A DNA stretch of 64,000 nucleotides, taken from positions 262,860 to 326,859 of the forward strand of contig NW_014577253.1 in the NCBI RefSeq assembly GCF_000485595.1, read 5' to 3'. The notes under the pieces were generated by a model. The model saw only the letters and a program-made list of their open reading frames with translations. It ran no database searches and was not told the DNA's origin. A program made the position numbers and the translations under genes. The DNA comes from Priapulus caudatus (Eukaryota > Priapulida > Priapulimorpha > Priapulimorphida > Priapulidae). Shown one piece after another: positions 13,170 to 26,962 of this stretch (positions are counted from its first letter, which is position 1; every line of letters begins with the position of its first letter).

Positions 13170-13553
13170 GGGTAATGCTATCCCCCGGGCGTGGAGGGAG
13201 GTTACCGCAACGTGGCTGCACTAGTGTTAGGATAGTGTTAGGATTAGGGTTAGGGTCAGGGTTAGAGTTAGGGTTAGGGTTAGGATTAGGATTAGGGTTA
13301 GGGTTAGGGTTAGGGATTGGGTTAGGGTTAGGATTAGGGTTAGGGTTTTTGCATCATGATATCTGCCCCCACACCATAGATTAATTTTTGTGGATTTTTT
13401 GACCTATATATAGCGCTCCGAGATATATATGTTTAGTGTTATGGTTAGCGTTGGAAGTATTGGAGTTAGCGTTATCGGATGACTAATGATTTTGAAGTAT
13501 ACGTCAACGGTATCACGTGACCTTCTCTCCACGCCCGGGGGATAGCAACACCC
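13170..13553. mobile_element. GGGTGTTGCTATCCCCC-family MITE, perfect 9-bp TSD
   Basis: A 384-bp copy. The left end reads GGGTAATGCTATCCCCCGGG (slightly mutated) and the right end is the complement of the consensus GGGTGTTGCTATCCCCCGGG. AAATTACGA flanks it exactly on both sides (13161-13169 and 13554-13562). The interior begins with about 125 bases of TTAGGG-type repeats, followed by the shared GATATCTGCCCCCACACCAT segment. It lies about 195 bases upstream of the TGFBRAP1 start codon. Confidence 0.9.
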
Positions 13554-13562
13554 AAATTACGA

Positions 13563-13747
13563 GAGGTTATGTTTATAACCGCCACCTGGCGGTAGATCTA
13601 CTTTCGAAAGATGTCAGCGCCCTGTGATTCTGTTGTTGCTGCAGTATAATATTTATTAATAGAATTTGTAGGCGTTTTCCGATTGGATTTTAGAGAGAGG
13701 GAAAACGTTATACTACTCCTGATAATAAACATTAGACTGTCAGCACC
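13563..13747 (+). promoter_or_regulatory. Probable TGFBRAP1 5' UTR / proximal promoter
   Basis: The 185 bases between the MITE TSD and the inferred start codon should hold the transcription start or 5' UTR. Visible features are a CCGCCACCTGGCGG palindrome near 13580 and AT-rich stretches. No TATA box at a definable distance. The role is inferred from position only. Confidence 0.35.
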
Positions 13748-13864
13748 ATGAGTATAAGAGCGTTCGAATTAGTTCCAGCTATAGAAACTGTTACTCAAAT
13801 TTCACCGGCACATGATAAGTCAAAATCATCAGAGAGGGGGCCGCAACTACAAGTCCAACAACAG
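13748..13864 (+). CDS. TGFBRAP1: TGFBRAP1 exon 1 (start codon)
   Basis: The first coding exon encodes 39 residues beginning MSIRAFELVPAIE, matching the conserved N-terminus of the family. It ends in a CAG-GTATGC donor in phase 0, compatible with exon 2 at 16719 (IECIESCGKNIFIGTNDG). Intron 1 is 2.85 kb, by far the longest, and holds a MITE, CA repeats and the assembly gap. The pairing rests on similarity and phase, since no transcript is available. Confidence 0.85.
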
Positions 13865-15052
13865 GTATGCCATATGTCACTGATTTTATTGTAGATGATC
13901 CCAGTAGCGACTTAACAAACAAGTGTTTACATCTATCACATAACGAGGTGTCACTGACGCTGAGAGGGTTTATGTCCCCACGGGTACTGCCGGAACTAGC
14001 TCTAGCCTCTAGCACAGGCACTTGAAGCGTTTCAATAAAATATAATGGCATTAATGCTAACTAAATACGGAACGTACCCTGGTACTGTAACTATCTAATA
14101 TGCCGGACCGTACCTCGCCTACTCCACTAACGAGTCTAGGGAGGCGCCTACGCCTACTCCCTAAACCTAACCCTAACCCTAACCCTAATCCTAACCCTAA
14201 CCATATCAAATAGTGACCAGGGTACGTTCCGGTATACCGGACCATACCCAGGGTACGTTCCGGCAGTACCCTGGGGGACATAGACCCTATGAGCGTCACT
14301 GACAGTAAGGCCAAACAAAAAAATACCTTTTTGGGGATACCTGGTTTGGGTCACATGGATTGTGAAAATTAGGGTAGGTCGGTAGGCATAACATTTATTT
14401 ATTTTTTATTTTTTCCTGCAAAAACATGGGTAGGCAGGAATATAATTTTTTTACACAAGTTAAATTTAGGAATATAGGAATATAATTTGAACGAGCGAGT
14501 AACTGAAGTGTGGCGCAGCGCGTTCCACAGCGTGTGCACATGCAAAATGCGTCGATCTGTGGCGTGTGGAAAATATCACACGTGTTTGATATTTTCTTCC
14601 ACGTGTGGAAGATTGAACAGCGTGTGCGGAGTGGCTGTGTAAAGTTCCACACTGTCTCTATGTAACCGACCAATAGCAGGAGGTCAAGCGAGTCATGTGA
14701 TCTTAACTTGCGGTTGCAGCGCGGCATTGATTGATGTACAGGGGGGTGGGGTATTGTTTAAGTCGCGTTCATTGAATATGTAGGGAGTGACCACCGCTGG
14801 GATGAGCCTGAGGGCGACAGTAAAACTCTTTCTTGGAATTGTGAAAAACCTGCAAAAGGGTTGTAGCCTGCTTTGCCACTCAATTACATAATTTAATCCA
14901 TGCATCAGGTGCCGTTTTGTGCAGCTGCGCGACTATTATACTTGGCAGTAATTAATTGGTATATGTTTAATAATATTGTTAGTCCAACAGAGGGGGTTGG
15001 CTAGACCCCCCCCCCCCTAAATCCACCACTACACACGCGCACGCACGCACAG

Positions 15053-15123
<71 letters not shown>

Positions 15124-15272
15124 CGAACGTAAAACGTAAAACGAACGTAACGTAAATCGTACTAACGTTAAACGTTAAACCGTAACGTTACGTAAGGTAG
15201 GTAAGAACGAACGTAGGTTACGGTNNNNNNNNNNGGTAGGCGGTGACCCCCCCGTAAACCCCCTACCCACCA

Positions 15273-15351
<79 letters not shown>

Positions 15352-18300
15352 GAGAGAGAGAGAGAGCAACGTAAAAACAACGTCGAAATGTCATCGTTAA
15401 AACACGTTCAAGTGTAGAGACAGTGTGGAACTTTACACAGCCACTCCGCAGACGCTGTTCAATCTTCCACACGTGGAAGAAAATATCAAACACGTGTGAT
15501 ATTTTCCACACGCCACAGATCGACGCATTTTGCATGCGCACACGCTGTGGAACGCGCTGCGCCATCGTCCACGTGGCGCAGCGCGTTCCACAGTGTGTGC
15601 GGCAACGGCTCTGCGGCCGCGTATAGCACGATAGCATGCGTATACTATATAGTACGTGATCGATCGCGTACATCAAAGCCGGCCGCCGCGCCATACGACC
15701 TTCAGCCTCTGTTTATGAAGTAGTCGGCCCAGGGCTCTATACGACTGTTTCACGTTGTAGGAAAAATATTTTGGAACTCTTTTTAGTTAAATAAAATGAC
15801 AAGAGTTGGATATTTGAATATGTATGATCGGCAGGCGGTATCTTTGAATTTTATTTTTTCTTGACACCCTCTAAAAGTGACCGCAGTCGCACATTTTTCA
15901 CTCCGAAATGTGAAGTGCGGGCGGGTGACCCGAACCAAAGGTAATTATTTGGTCGGCCTAATACTAATTCCATTTCGATTATAGTAATATATGTCATGTT
16001 ACGATAACGGGTAATGATAACTCACCCCTTACCCCTAATTTGGTATTTACCCTTACCCCGTACCCTACCCCTATCCCCTACCCTAGGTTTTGTAAATTTG
16101 TAAATTATGACCACCTACATCGCAATACAAATAAAAAAAGTAAGCTCATAACTTAATTGAAATGGAAATGAAGCGGTTTTCCATGAAAAAAAGGAATGCT
16201 AAGTCACCATCAATAAACCGTCTTTACTTAGTAATAGTAGATATATGTAGTCAGCCTCCAAGGCAACGCGTCGGGCGGCCAGTTTGTAAAAGTGCCACCG
16301 GCCGATTAGACAGCTTTTACATAGTGTGAATATGCATGTTTCTGCAATCAGTGCCCTGGGTTGCGTGTACTCCATGTACAGAGTACTAATTGATAATTCT
16401 TATTCAGAACTCCCTTTCCTATTTTAAATCATTCAAATTATTATCTCATAAATAAATATAAAAATTTATGCATGCAGACAAATTAGGTCACACACCTGTT
16501 AGCAAGCATATTACTGATTACCCCTGCATAAAAGTTATCATGAGTTTGTGGGTGTGTGTGATGTTTTCATATACTTATTTATAACATGAGTAAATAAGTT
16601 CATTAAGTTATTAATTCATTAAGTTAATTCATTAAGTCATTATTCATTAAGTTTATTAAATAAGTTCATGAGTAATAACATGAGAAAATCTGTCATTTAT
16701 TCATCTTGTTATTTATAGATTGAATGCATCGAGTCATGTGGGAAAAATATCTTCATTGGAACGAATGATGGGTATACAGATGTACTTTAAACCTAGAATA
16801 GTTGATATTGCTATTGACAAATTTGTGAGTGAAGTTCCATTTACCATCATACTTTCTACCATAAGCTGATTTTAAGTATTTTTAAGTTGTTTTAATCATT
16901 CGTAAAGCGTGTTTCTCATGTGAACTTTTTTATTTGGTAGCAAGGCTAATTGTGTGAACTATTTTGTTTCAGGTATATCATAGAATATTCCTTTGATGAA
17001 AAAATGTTGAATGGACGAACTGGTTATGAAAGTCATCAAACAAAGCATAGGTTTTTAGGACAGGTAAGAAAGATAAACAGATAGAGAATTGATATTCATC
17101 GCGATCAGCAGTAATCAGTAGATGACAGCTGTCAATCTTTGACAAATTTTACTAACTTTTAAGTGTCATTCGAAAGTACATGACATTTAAAAATCACAGT
17201 CATTATGCTTTTGTGCAATAATGCAGCATATAAACAAGCAGTGTTATTTTTCTAAATGTTGCAGAAGAAGCCAGTCAACCAATTAAAGGCAGCTTCCGCA
17301 TTGTATAGACTTCTTGTACAGTTTGACGGCAGTGTTTTTATGCTAAGCATGTTTGATCTTGAGGTAATGATAGGATCTAAGTTTAGTGTTAATGTAACAG
17401 GGGTAAATCACACAACATTGTTACAAATAATCATTTACATGTAAATTTTCATGTACATGTAAATGTAAACCCTGTACAAGTATACTAGTAATATATTCAA
17501 TTGAAAAATAGTATAGTCAATTATTGTCAGTTGTTGAATAAGTTATATTACTCCTGCTAATAGCTAGCATATCAAACAGTCTTAAAAATAATTTATATAT
17601 GTGTGCAGAATTTCATTCAGAGTCATAACAATCGCTTTGCCTTAAAATTGTCAGGTGTGAAGTACTGCAAGGCTGAAGTATATGTTGCAGAGTTGTATTA
17701 CTTAGTTGTATATAACTATTTTCATTGTATGTGATTATATGCCAATCTGTGTGCCATCATTAGTTGTCGATATTTGGCATTCTTCATGATGTTTTTAAAT
17801 TGTAGCTAAATTGCATTCCCCTGATTTAACAGCGTTTTAAATGTCATTACTAATTGAACTGTTTCAGCCTGTGACAACAGCAAGCAAAGCAAAAGCTACA
17901 TCATTTTGCTTGAATGAAAATCCGGACTCTAACAACCCATTCAGCGTTCAGGTGTGTTTATTAGGTTTTTGTAGTCATATAGTGCATCAGGCATGTATTC
18001 AGTCGATCAATCAATCAGTTGGTCTGCTGTACGCAGTTTATTTCATTTGGATGAAAGAATGGCTACTATTCCTGGCAATGCCATGCAGGATTTTCAAAGA
18101 TAACAGTTTCTCAACATTGTTAATTGCATAGACTACAAATAGTTGCACCAGTAATATGACACATGGTTTAAAGCTAAAGTCACACCAAGCTCCCGGACCG
18201 GGCCGGACGCTGCCGGACTGATCCGGGGAGAGATCCTTGTTGGGTCCTGGACGGTCCTGGACGGTCCGGCCCGGTCCGGGGTGGTCCTTGATGGTCCGGC

Positions 18301-21300
18301 GCATTCCGGGATATCGCCCCGGATGTTTTAAACTGTTTAAAATTGCCGGGGTGATCCGGGACGGTCCGGGAAGTTTTCACCATCCGGGGTGGTCCTGGAC
18401 GGTCCGTGGCGCGTCCGTGGTAGGTCCGGGACAGTCCGTGGTAGGTCCGGGAGAGTCCGTAGTGGCACCGTGTTGAACCGGGCCCATCCGTGGCCATCCG
18501 TGTCGTTTTTGTCGGCCACGGATCACTACGGATCAAGCCGGACCCAACACGGATGGGAGCACGGATGGGCCAGGACGGGGCCGGACCAGGCCGGATCAGG
18601 TCCGTGGCGGTCCGAGGCAGTCCGGGGCGGTCCGGGGCGGTCCGTAGTGACTCCGTGCTAGGGCCGGCTTCATCCGGGCTCAATCCAGGATGGTCCGTGG
18701 CGCTGCCGTGCTGGTCCGGCCCGATCCGGCCCGATGATGCATTTTTTCGCCCGGATCGCCACGGATTATAAATTTTACGGTTCGGGGAGATCCTGCCCCA
18801 TCCGCGGTAATCCGTGGACAGTCCGGCCCCAGTGTGACTTTAGCTTAACGTTTAATTGTAAACATGCATGACTTCCACCAGCACTATTCACTCTTGGCAG
18901 AAATGTGAGAATAGTCGATCGACATTGGTAGTCTAACCATTTAATTTGTTTCTGCTTGCACTGCTGCTGCTGTTGTGTAACCTGGGAGTATAGATGTGTA
19001 CAGCGAGTAAGAAGAAACAACTGCATCTCTTCACTGTGACAGAGGATAGGATCATGCACGATCACGAAATTCAGCTTCCCGATCTGCCGGTCACCATGGT
19101 AACACGCTTATAGCAGCATTTTGACATTTGATGCAGATTACGAACTGGATCTAATTAGTTTGCTATGTTCTAGAGTATCATCTTTTGACACAAGATATCC
19201 ATATTGCCTGTTGACAGGAAATTTGTTTGAAGTAATATTATGACTAGTTGTTTGATCTCGGCGTCTGCTGTCAATACTAATTAAGTCATCATATATTCCA
19301 ACGAAAGTAAAAGTATGTTGGTAAGTCAAATACAAGTATATAATAGATACAAAGAACATAGATATTCATCCTAGCAAGTTTTAACAGGTTAGAAGCATTT
19401 AAGTGCTTATGAATTTTGAGTGGTAAAGTTGTTTCTATTTACATTAATCATGGTTATGATAATGTAATGCTTCACAGGCAATGGATGGCTCCCACATCTG
19501 TATAGCACTGACCAGTCAGTACATTGTCATCAACTGTGACACGAACAGATTGCAAGACCTCTTTCCTTACGATAGCGAGACCACTATGCCATTTGTGAAA
19601 CGAGTTGCAAAGGTCTGTACACAAATTGACTTCTGAAATAACATTTATATCTAGGACAATATGTCAGAACATGGACGTGTTATAATTAGCATATGAATAA
19701 ATATAATAGGTATCGAGCACTAGAACCAAAAATTGCACTATGAAGTTATTTAATGTTATTCTCCTAACGTTTATGATATTCATTTAATCTCATTGACAGC
19801 TTGCGATTTGTCAAACTGCATTACAAAATTATGGTATAAATGTCACTTTTTCTCAGAAATGCTATGTAATATATCGGAATAAGAAAATCTAACATTTCCC
19901 AACAGTGTTAAATTTGTCACCATGTTATCAAGAGTTGTACTAGGAGGGAACATATATTTGGTGATTTGCTTGTTACAGGAAGAATTTCTACTCAGTGGTC
20001 CGAGTGCTTTAGGCATGTTTGCCAGTGCATCTGGCATCTCACAGCGCCCCCCAGTGCACATGATAGACAACTTAGCATCCATTTGCTACAGCCACCCATA
20101 CGTGCTTGCCATGAACGAACAGTTTATAACAGTGCACAGGTAGTTATATGCATGTATTAGTAGTTCATTGTCATTATGGTCAAGGGATTGTGACTCTAAC
20201 TTAGTATAAGTAACTACTGTTGGTGTTATCAATTAGCATTTGAGTATTATTGGATACACTACCATTTATCTGCATATGTGTTTGTTTCACAGTGTAATAG
20301 ACCAACAACAGAAGCAGATAATATCATTTAATGGTGGCAGAGTTCTGGGAGAGTTTGACGGTCGTATATTTGTTGCGTCTGCCAGGGAAGTATATGGAGT
20401 TGTACCTGTGCCATGGGAGATCCAGGTGAGTTTCAACAGGGAACGTGATATTCTTTCATATATTAAAATAATAACCATGCTCTAGTGCAGTGGTGGCCAA
20501 ACTTTTCAAAGCGAGGGCCGCATCAGTGGGCCATGAAAAGTCAAAGGGCCGCACCTTTTGAAATCGGGTGGTGCGCTCTAAGATAATACGTGTGTTTCGC
20601 CTCAAGGCCGCCATCTCTGGACCATAATTAGCTGAAATGGCGTTGCAAAGCGAACCAGAGACAATAGAACACTAATCTGTATGACACTGAAAAAGTCAGC
20701 CTCGGTTCAAGCACAAACATGCAGGGGCGTGTACAGGATTTGTACCAGGGGGGTCTAAACGTAACCCAAACTTGCGAGCACGCGAAGGGGGGGTCAAAAT
20801 TTTGAAATTAGACCCCCTTAGATGCGTTTTCTGCGCGAGCAGGGGGGGTCCGGACCCCCTGGACCCCCCCCTGTACACGCCCCTGACATGTTGACTTTCA
20901 CAAAAATTTATTTTTTTTATTTTATTTTTTTTATTTTTTTATTTGTTGCAGGCTTCCGCGGGCCGCAGTTTGCCCACCCCTGCTCTAGTGGATACCGATT
21001 TTTGATGGCAGAAGTAATTGAATTTATTCTCATATTTTTTTGTATTGTAGATACAGTCATTACTGGCAGACAAACGTATTACAGAGGCACTAGACTTGGC
21101 TAGAAACTCATACAAGACTGGGCTCACCAAGGACAGATTTAATAAAGTACAGTATTATAAATGTAACATGAATATCTATTACCAAGACCTGGTTATTCTT
21201 TAAATCCCTACGACATGCTCTTGTGATGTGCAGTGACAACCTTGAACCTACCCTGTTCATCCAATTAATTAATTAGAATAGTCAAATGTCATAAATTGAT

Positions 21301-24300
21301 ATTAAAAACAATACCTGAAATTTTCCAACCACGAAAAAAGTGTTAAAAATGCTGAAAACGATATTTTTCACACTTCGTATAATTGACAAGTTATGTGGCT
21401 GGTTTTGATCTTAATTGTTCTGTTACTTTGAGTTTACTCTTACTCTATGATGTCATCTGCAGTGCACTTTTTACTAACATTTTGCACTTGTTTGCATCAC
21501 CCAAAAATAATGGGCAACTCAAGCAACCAGTAAAAACACTTATGAAGTTATTCTGGCAAGCATCTGGTACACACATCTCTTGGTCTTTGCAGATTTATGA
21601 AACAATACAACAACAGGCTGGCTTTATTGAATTCTCCCAGCATCGCTTTAGTGAAGCTGTGGAGCTGTTCAAGTCTGGATTAGTCGATGCCAGGGAGGTA
21701 TGTTCTTTATATCGTGTAAACATTATATAACTTAAACTTTATAGCATAATGGCCCATTGCCAGATGCATCAGAGATAGGTATGGCTATCATGAGTTTAAA
21801 ATGCCATAACCTCTCAACAGCACTTCATGTAGGACATTTTAGACATGTCTCTGACAACAGGCATCTGGTCACTAAACGAATTAATGCAGTTTAAATTAAC
21901 AAGGTTGTCTCATCAATTTGTTCTGGCAGCAATATGTGTGGGGTTTGTTTGCATTTATTTTTGTTAACAGCACGTCTTTCCCTGATAAATCCAGCAAGAC
22001 ATTGCTTCGTATAGGTGATCAGTTTGTATCCATTGCTGATGCCCCGCTCATCAAACTACACACGTGCTGTACCAGCACTGCATGATCTCGCAGACATACG
22101 CCAGATCACCCATGGCAACCAGCAACAGATGAGCGAGTACAAGCAGTTTCTGGCAGATTTTCTGGAGGACATCAGAGAGACTAGGCGGGTGCTCGCGTGC
22201 CGAGAGGTAAGAGACGTTGTGTGCATGCCAAGATGTAAGAGAGGTTTTACGTAATCATTCACATATACTGGAGACACTTTTTACAATACGGGCCTCTAAT
22301 AGTTTGGCAGGCTGTCTGTTTAACTAGGTGTCTGTCTATATTTATCTGGAAGCTAAAATGAAACAAATTTTTAAACCAAATTAAAATGTTATAAATTAAA
22401 TATTACTTACCAGGAAATAGGAATCTTTTCAAGCAAGATTTTAGGGGAAATATCACTTGTATATTTAGATGTCAAACTCCATTTTGATTTTGTCCCATTT
22501 TCATGTTTCATTGTCATAATCTATTGTCAACCCAAGTTAGATGTTACAGCCAATTTCACATGATACACTGATTGCATCTATTATGCCCGCCCAGCGACCA
22601 CATCCATCACAGACCCACCGGTGAGCTATCTACTTGCAGGAGGTTGATACGGCTCTAGTAAAGCTCTACGCAGAGATGGACACCGATAAGCTATGTAAGC
22701 TGGTGCAGAATAACTGCAAAGCAGACCTCTCTGACTGTACTGAGGTGCTGCAGCAGCATGGCCGATACCACGCTCTAGCATTGCTGCACAGAGCGCGTGG
22801 GGATCTCAATAGTGCTCTCGCTCTCTGGACCAGGTAGGTAGATGTTGTAGCTGTATACTATATGCACTATGTTGCTAATTTATGCACTTGAATGATTGAG
22901 TCAGAGCTAGGAACAGTATTATTAATGTGCCCTTAATATTTTTTCTTTTGTGTTGCTAAATCCATAATTCTAATGAGTTATTAGGTGGTAGAAAACGGGT
23001 GTATTTGTTTTATTTAGGAGTGTACAGTTACATAACAGTTAAATTACACTACAGTAAAAAAGGTGTCTTCTTGAGTAAATAGCAAGACCACATATTATCT
23101 GCCAGGGGCCCGTTGCCAGAAAAAAATTAGTCTTAACATTAACATTAGACTTAAAATTAATCGTAACTTTACGAAGTTTCTGGCAACGGGCCCCAGTACA
23201 ATAAGTGAGTTCAATAATGCTGTACATTTGGCAGTTTCATTAGATGTCTTGTTGGTCATTATACAGTAGCGTTACTTACGTGATTCTAATATAGTATACT
23301 AGTATATTCTAATATTATTATATATTCTGTTCACTGATAGGATGCTTGATGGTGAACTGGAGGGTGACCCATTAGTAAACATTAAATACATGGCAAAAAT
23401 TTTAACATCGTAAGTACGTCGCGTGGTCATATTTCATTAATGCATGGTTGGTAAAGTAAAAGTGACATACCATATACATGGATTATTGATTATTATTTTT
23501 TAGATAATGGCAGAATTTAACTGGGATCATTACTGCAGGTTTACTGCATATTTCAGTTTAATATTTTTTGATAACAGACATATATACAATTCTTTATGCA
23601 ATACATATGTTAATATGCACTAAAGAGTATTGTTCGGTTTTAAAGCCAAATCTTTATATTATACATTGAGTTATTTTATAGTACCCTATTTCTATGGCAC
23701 TACAGCACAATCATCACTAAACATATAAAATGGTCAATATTTTTTGTATTGACGACATTGACTAGATAAATCGTATAATATAGTGTCATATCGCTTTTTT
23801 TTAAACGGTTGAGTCTCATGAATCTTTTTTTTGTTGGGAATCATTTGTTTACCAATTTTTTCCCATCCAGTGTGACAGACCAGCATTTAATGTGGAAGTA
23901 TGCAGACTGGCTTCTTAAAAAAGATGAAAAACTTGGTGTGACAGTAAGTCATCATGCCCATATACTTTGTTTTGTATGTAATGCTACGATTTGTGCTCTG
24001 GACGTGTATCATGGTAAACGTGTAAAACCCAGTGAATCTCTGTCAATAAGTGCAGATACTGAGCGGTGGTGTGTAAAGTCACGACTGCTAATGCTCAGTG
24101 ATTAGGAATGCCTGTTCTTCTTCAAACTAGTATCTGTTTTATGAAACTGGATCACTGGTGATTGTTACTCGGAAATTTTTACTTTGAAATTATTGTTCTA
24201 CCTTTTTTATTATTTCTACCCTTTACCCAAGACCCGATAGTTTGTTTCTTGCTGTCATCTACTATTTTTTAACTGCTATACAAACGACCTAACCGACTAG

Positions 24301-26930
24301 TGACATTTATGTACTATTCACTCAAATTTCCCTGAGAACTAGTAAATCAGTACGAATTACGTATGAATATGAATGCTTGTCTCATTAAACAATTATTTTC
24401 TGCTGCAGATGTTTACTTGTCAGTCAGTAGATGGCGCTGAATTGGAACCTGCACAGGCGCCTGCGGTGCTGGAGTTTCTCCAGCGTTACCCTGAAGCATT
24501 ACTTAAATACCTCGAATACCTGGTCTTCTCCCTTAGACTGGAGGTATACTGTACTGAGGGTTTACATTGGGTTCCGGAATACTTCAGATGTGAAAGCTTG
24601 CCCTGTTATAATGATGACAGGGATCGGGATGGATGCAAGTAGTTCTGTTTGTACACTAGTACTAAGCTCACAGGAGCAGCATTATCTGCAATTCATGGCT
24701 TTCTCTGAATCTGCCACCTGCCCAATTATGACGTTCTGTGTTTCGTTTCAGAAAGAGAAATATCACACACATTTGGCACTTTTGTACATGAACAACGTGC
24801 AGAACCTGATGAAAACTAACAATACGGAGCAGGGCCTCCTAGAAGATGCTAGGTACGTTAGGTACAGTAGACGTTACTGTAACACACACCAATAGTGCAA
24901 AACTAGCAGATGGTGCCCTCTGTTATCACTAAAGTGATGTCAGTGTAGTGTATTGTGGATGAACTGGTTGGAAAGAAATACAATCTAACTCTGCGTTTTC
25001 CTATTTACTATTTTGCTCCCATAACATTACAATTTGAGCAGGTTAATGTTTGTATTATCAAGTTTATCTATGTTCTGCTGTGTATGATACACACTTTACA
25101 TAACCGGCCATTTTGTAAGGTGTACAGAGTGCCTCCTAAATAAAGACATATTTTACAGTACTATCACCCTTACACTAAATATGGTGCTATATTAACTTAC
25201 GATTAAAGGTTTTCTCAGTAAATTTTATTTTATTGCAAACAATGATTTTACAAATTCATATTAAAGTGCAATACAAAGCTTATCTTTTTTCCAAATAAGT
25301 CTGTTAAATTCCTGAAAGATTTGGGTTTTTCTAATTTGTGAATATTTGCTGTCGCAATGAAATAGCTTCGTGCAAATCGAACATAGTATCAAGAAAAATC
25401 TGTTCACAATATAGAAATCTAGTTTGCTATGAATTTGCCTTTGTTGCAATGTTTTATTGTCATACGTTTTTCAGACGGAGACTGCAAACCATGCTCCAGG
25501 ATTCATCTGCCTACAGAGTGCACATTCTGCTCGGTAAAGCACAAGAACTAGAGCTGAGCGCAGAGTGTGCAATACTGCATGGAAAGGTATGAGCTCTCAC
25601 GATCAATGACGCCACGGTCAAATAAGTTCTCATTTACCGTATGGTACCTGACAGACATTTAATTAATTAATTCCCAACTACTGCCCTACCGCTTGCATTC
25701 AGGGTTAGGTTACTGGGAACACGGAATGTGTTAAGGGTGGCCTCATTCACAGTTATCGAGATGGCTTTCTTCTAACTCGACTCGATAGTTTGGCTAGGTT
25801 AAAAGGCAGTTGTGCCATGTCTTTATTGAAGGGAGCTGGGGACCATCTTAACTTCACAAGTTTACATTAATGCTTAGCGCATTAATTGCAATGATATTAG
25901 TTGAATGCAAACTACCCTGCTGATTCTGAATTTCAATGCAAATTTCGGAGATGGGAATACATACCTCGAATGCCAGTACAATGGATGTGGTAATAACAAA
26001 TAAAATAGTCTTGCAATTGGTGAGGATAGTGTAATGGGCTTAGGACCAAGACTGAATAGGTACGTGAACTACAATGTCTTTGACATTGGTGCAAGTGTGG
26101 TTGTACGTTTACAGTTATTCTACATTCTATTATTTGTCATTAATGTACTGTATTCGCGAATTAAGACTTGACGGACAATTTCCCGGTGGGTGAATTATTC
26201 GGTATGAATTATGTGCGTGTTGTTATTTTCGCGGTCGGGGACGCGTTCGCGAAATGTGCGAAAATTAAACCACCGCGAAATATACAGCGTATACAGTACT
26301 CTTCTACACCGATAGTACCTGTGTTATTATTCTTCGACATTGCACTTCTCTTCTATAGTACACCTGCTATGATTTGGTTTATACTCGTCTACAATGGTAC
26401 CCTGGCTGTTTAACTGCTAATGGTGACAGTCCTGATTAACTAGTGCTGATGAGATCAGGGGTGAATAATGACAAATTATAATTTGTCATAAATTGTTTGT
26501 CATAATTGTTTGTCATAATGTTGTCATAATGTTGTCATAAATTTGCTGTCGTAATTTATTGTCATAAATTGTTATGATGAGAAATTTCTCGTTATTCACC
26601 CCTGATGAGATGTGTGCTTGCGTGCACAGCTTGAGGAGCATGAGCAGGCCTTGGAGATCCTCGTACATCGGCTGCGAGACTACGCAGCTGCTGAGCAGTA
26701 CTGCAGTGTGAATGCTCGTGGCCGCTCTCGCTCGTACAGACACAAGCTCTTCTACAACCTGCTCACAGCCTACATGAGCCAGCCAGCCGATGGGTAAGTG
26801 ATGTCGCTATCATTGTCGTTGCCATTATATCATCATCTTGTTTTGCATTTTTTTCCTGTTTTTTTCTCTCTTTTTCTTCTTATTCTTCTTTTGGTTAATT
26901 TTTCTCGTCTTTCTTTCTTTTCTTTTTTCT

Positions 26931-26962
<32 letters not shown>

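Noticed and set aside
16161-16230. MEMKRFSMKKRN frame considered as TGFBRAP1 exon 1
   Set aside because: The donor phase fits, but it lacks the conserved N-terminal pattern, which is present at 13748-13864.
18180-18683. 167-codon Pro/Gly/Arg-rich ORF within TGFBRAP1 intron 5
   Set aside because: Lies entirely in the GTCCGG minisatellite of a MITE, and ORFs of similar quality exist on the opposite strand.
20822-21103. 93-codon ORF near exon 10
   Set aside because: Runs through MITE ends and poly-T; only 21051-21146, in another frame, is a supported exon.
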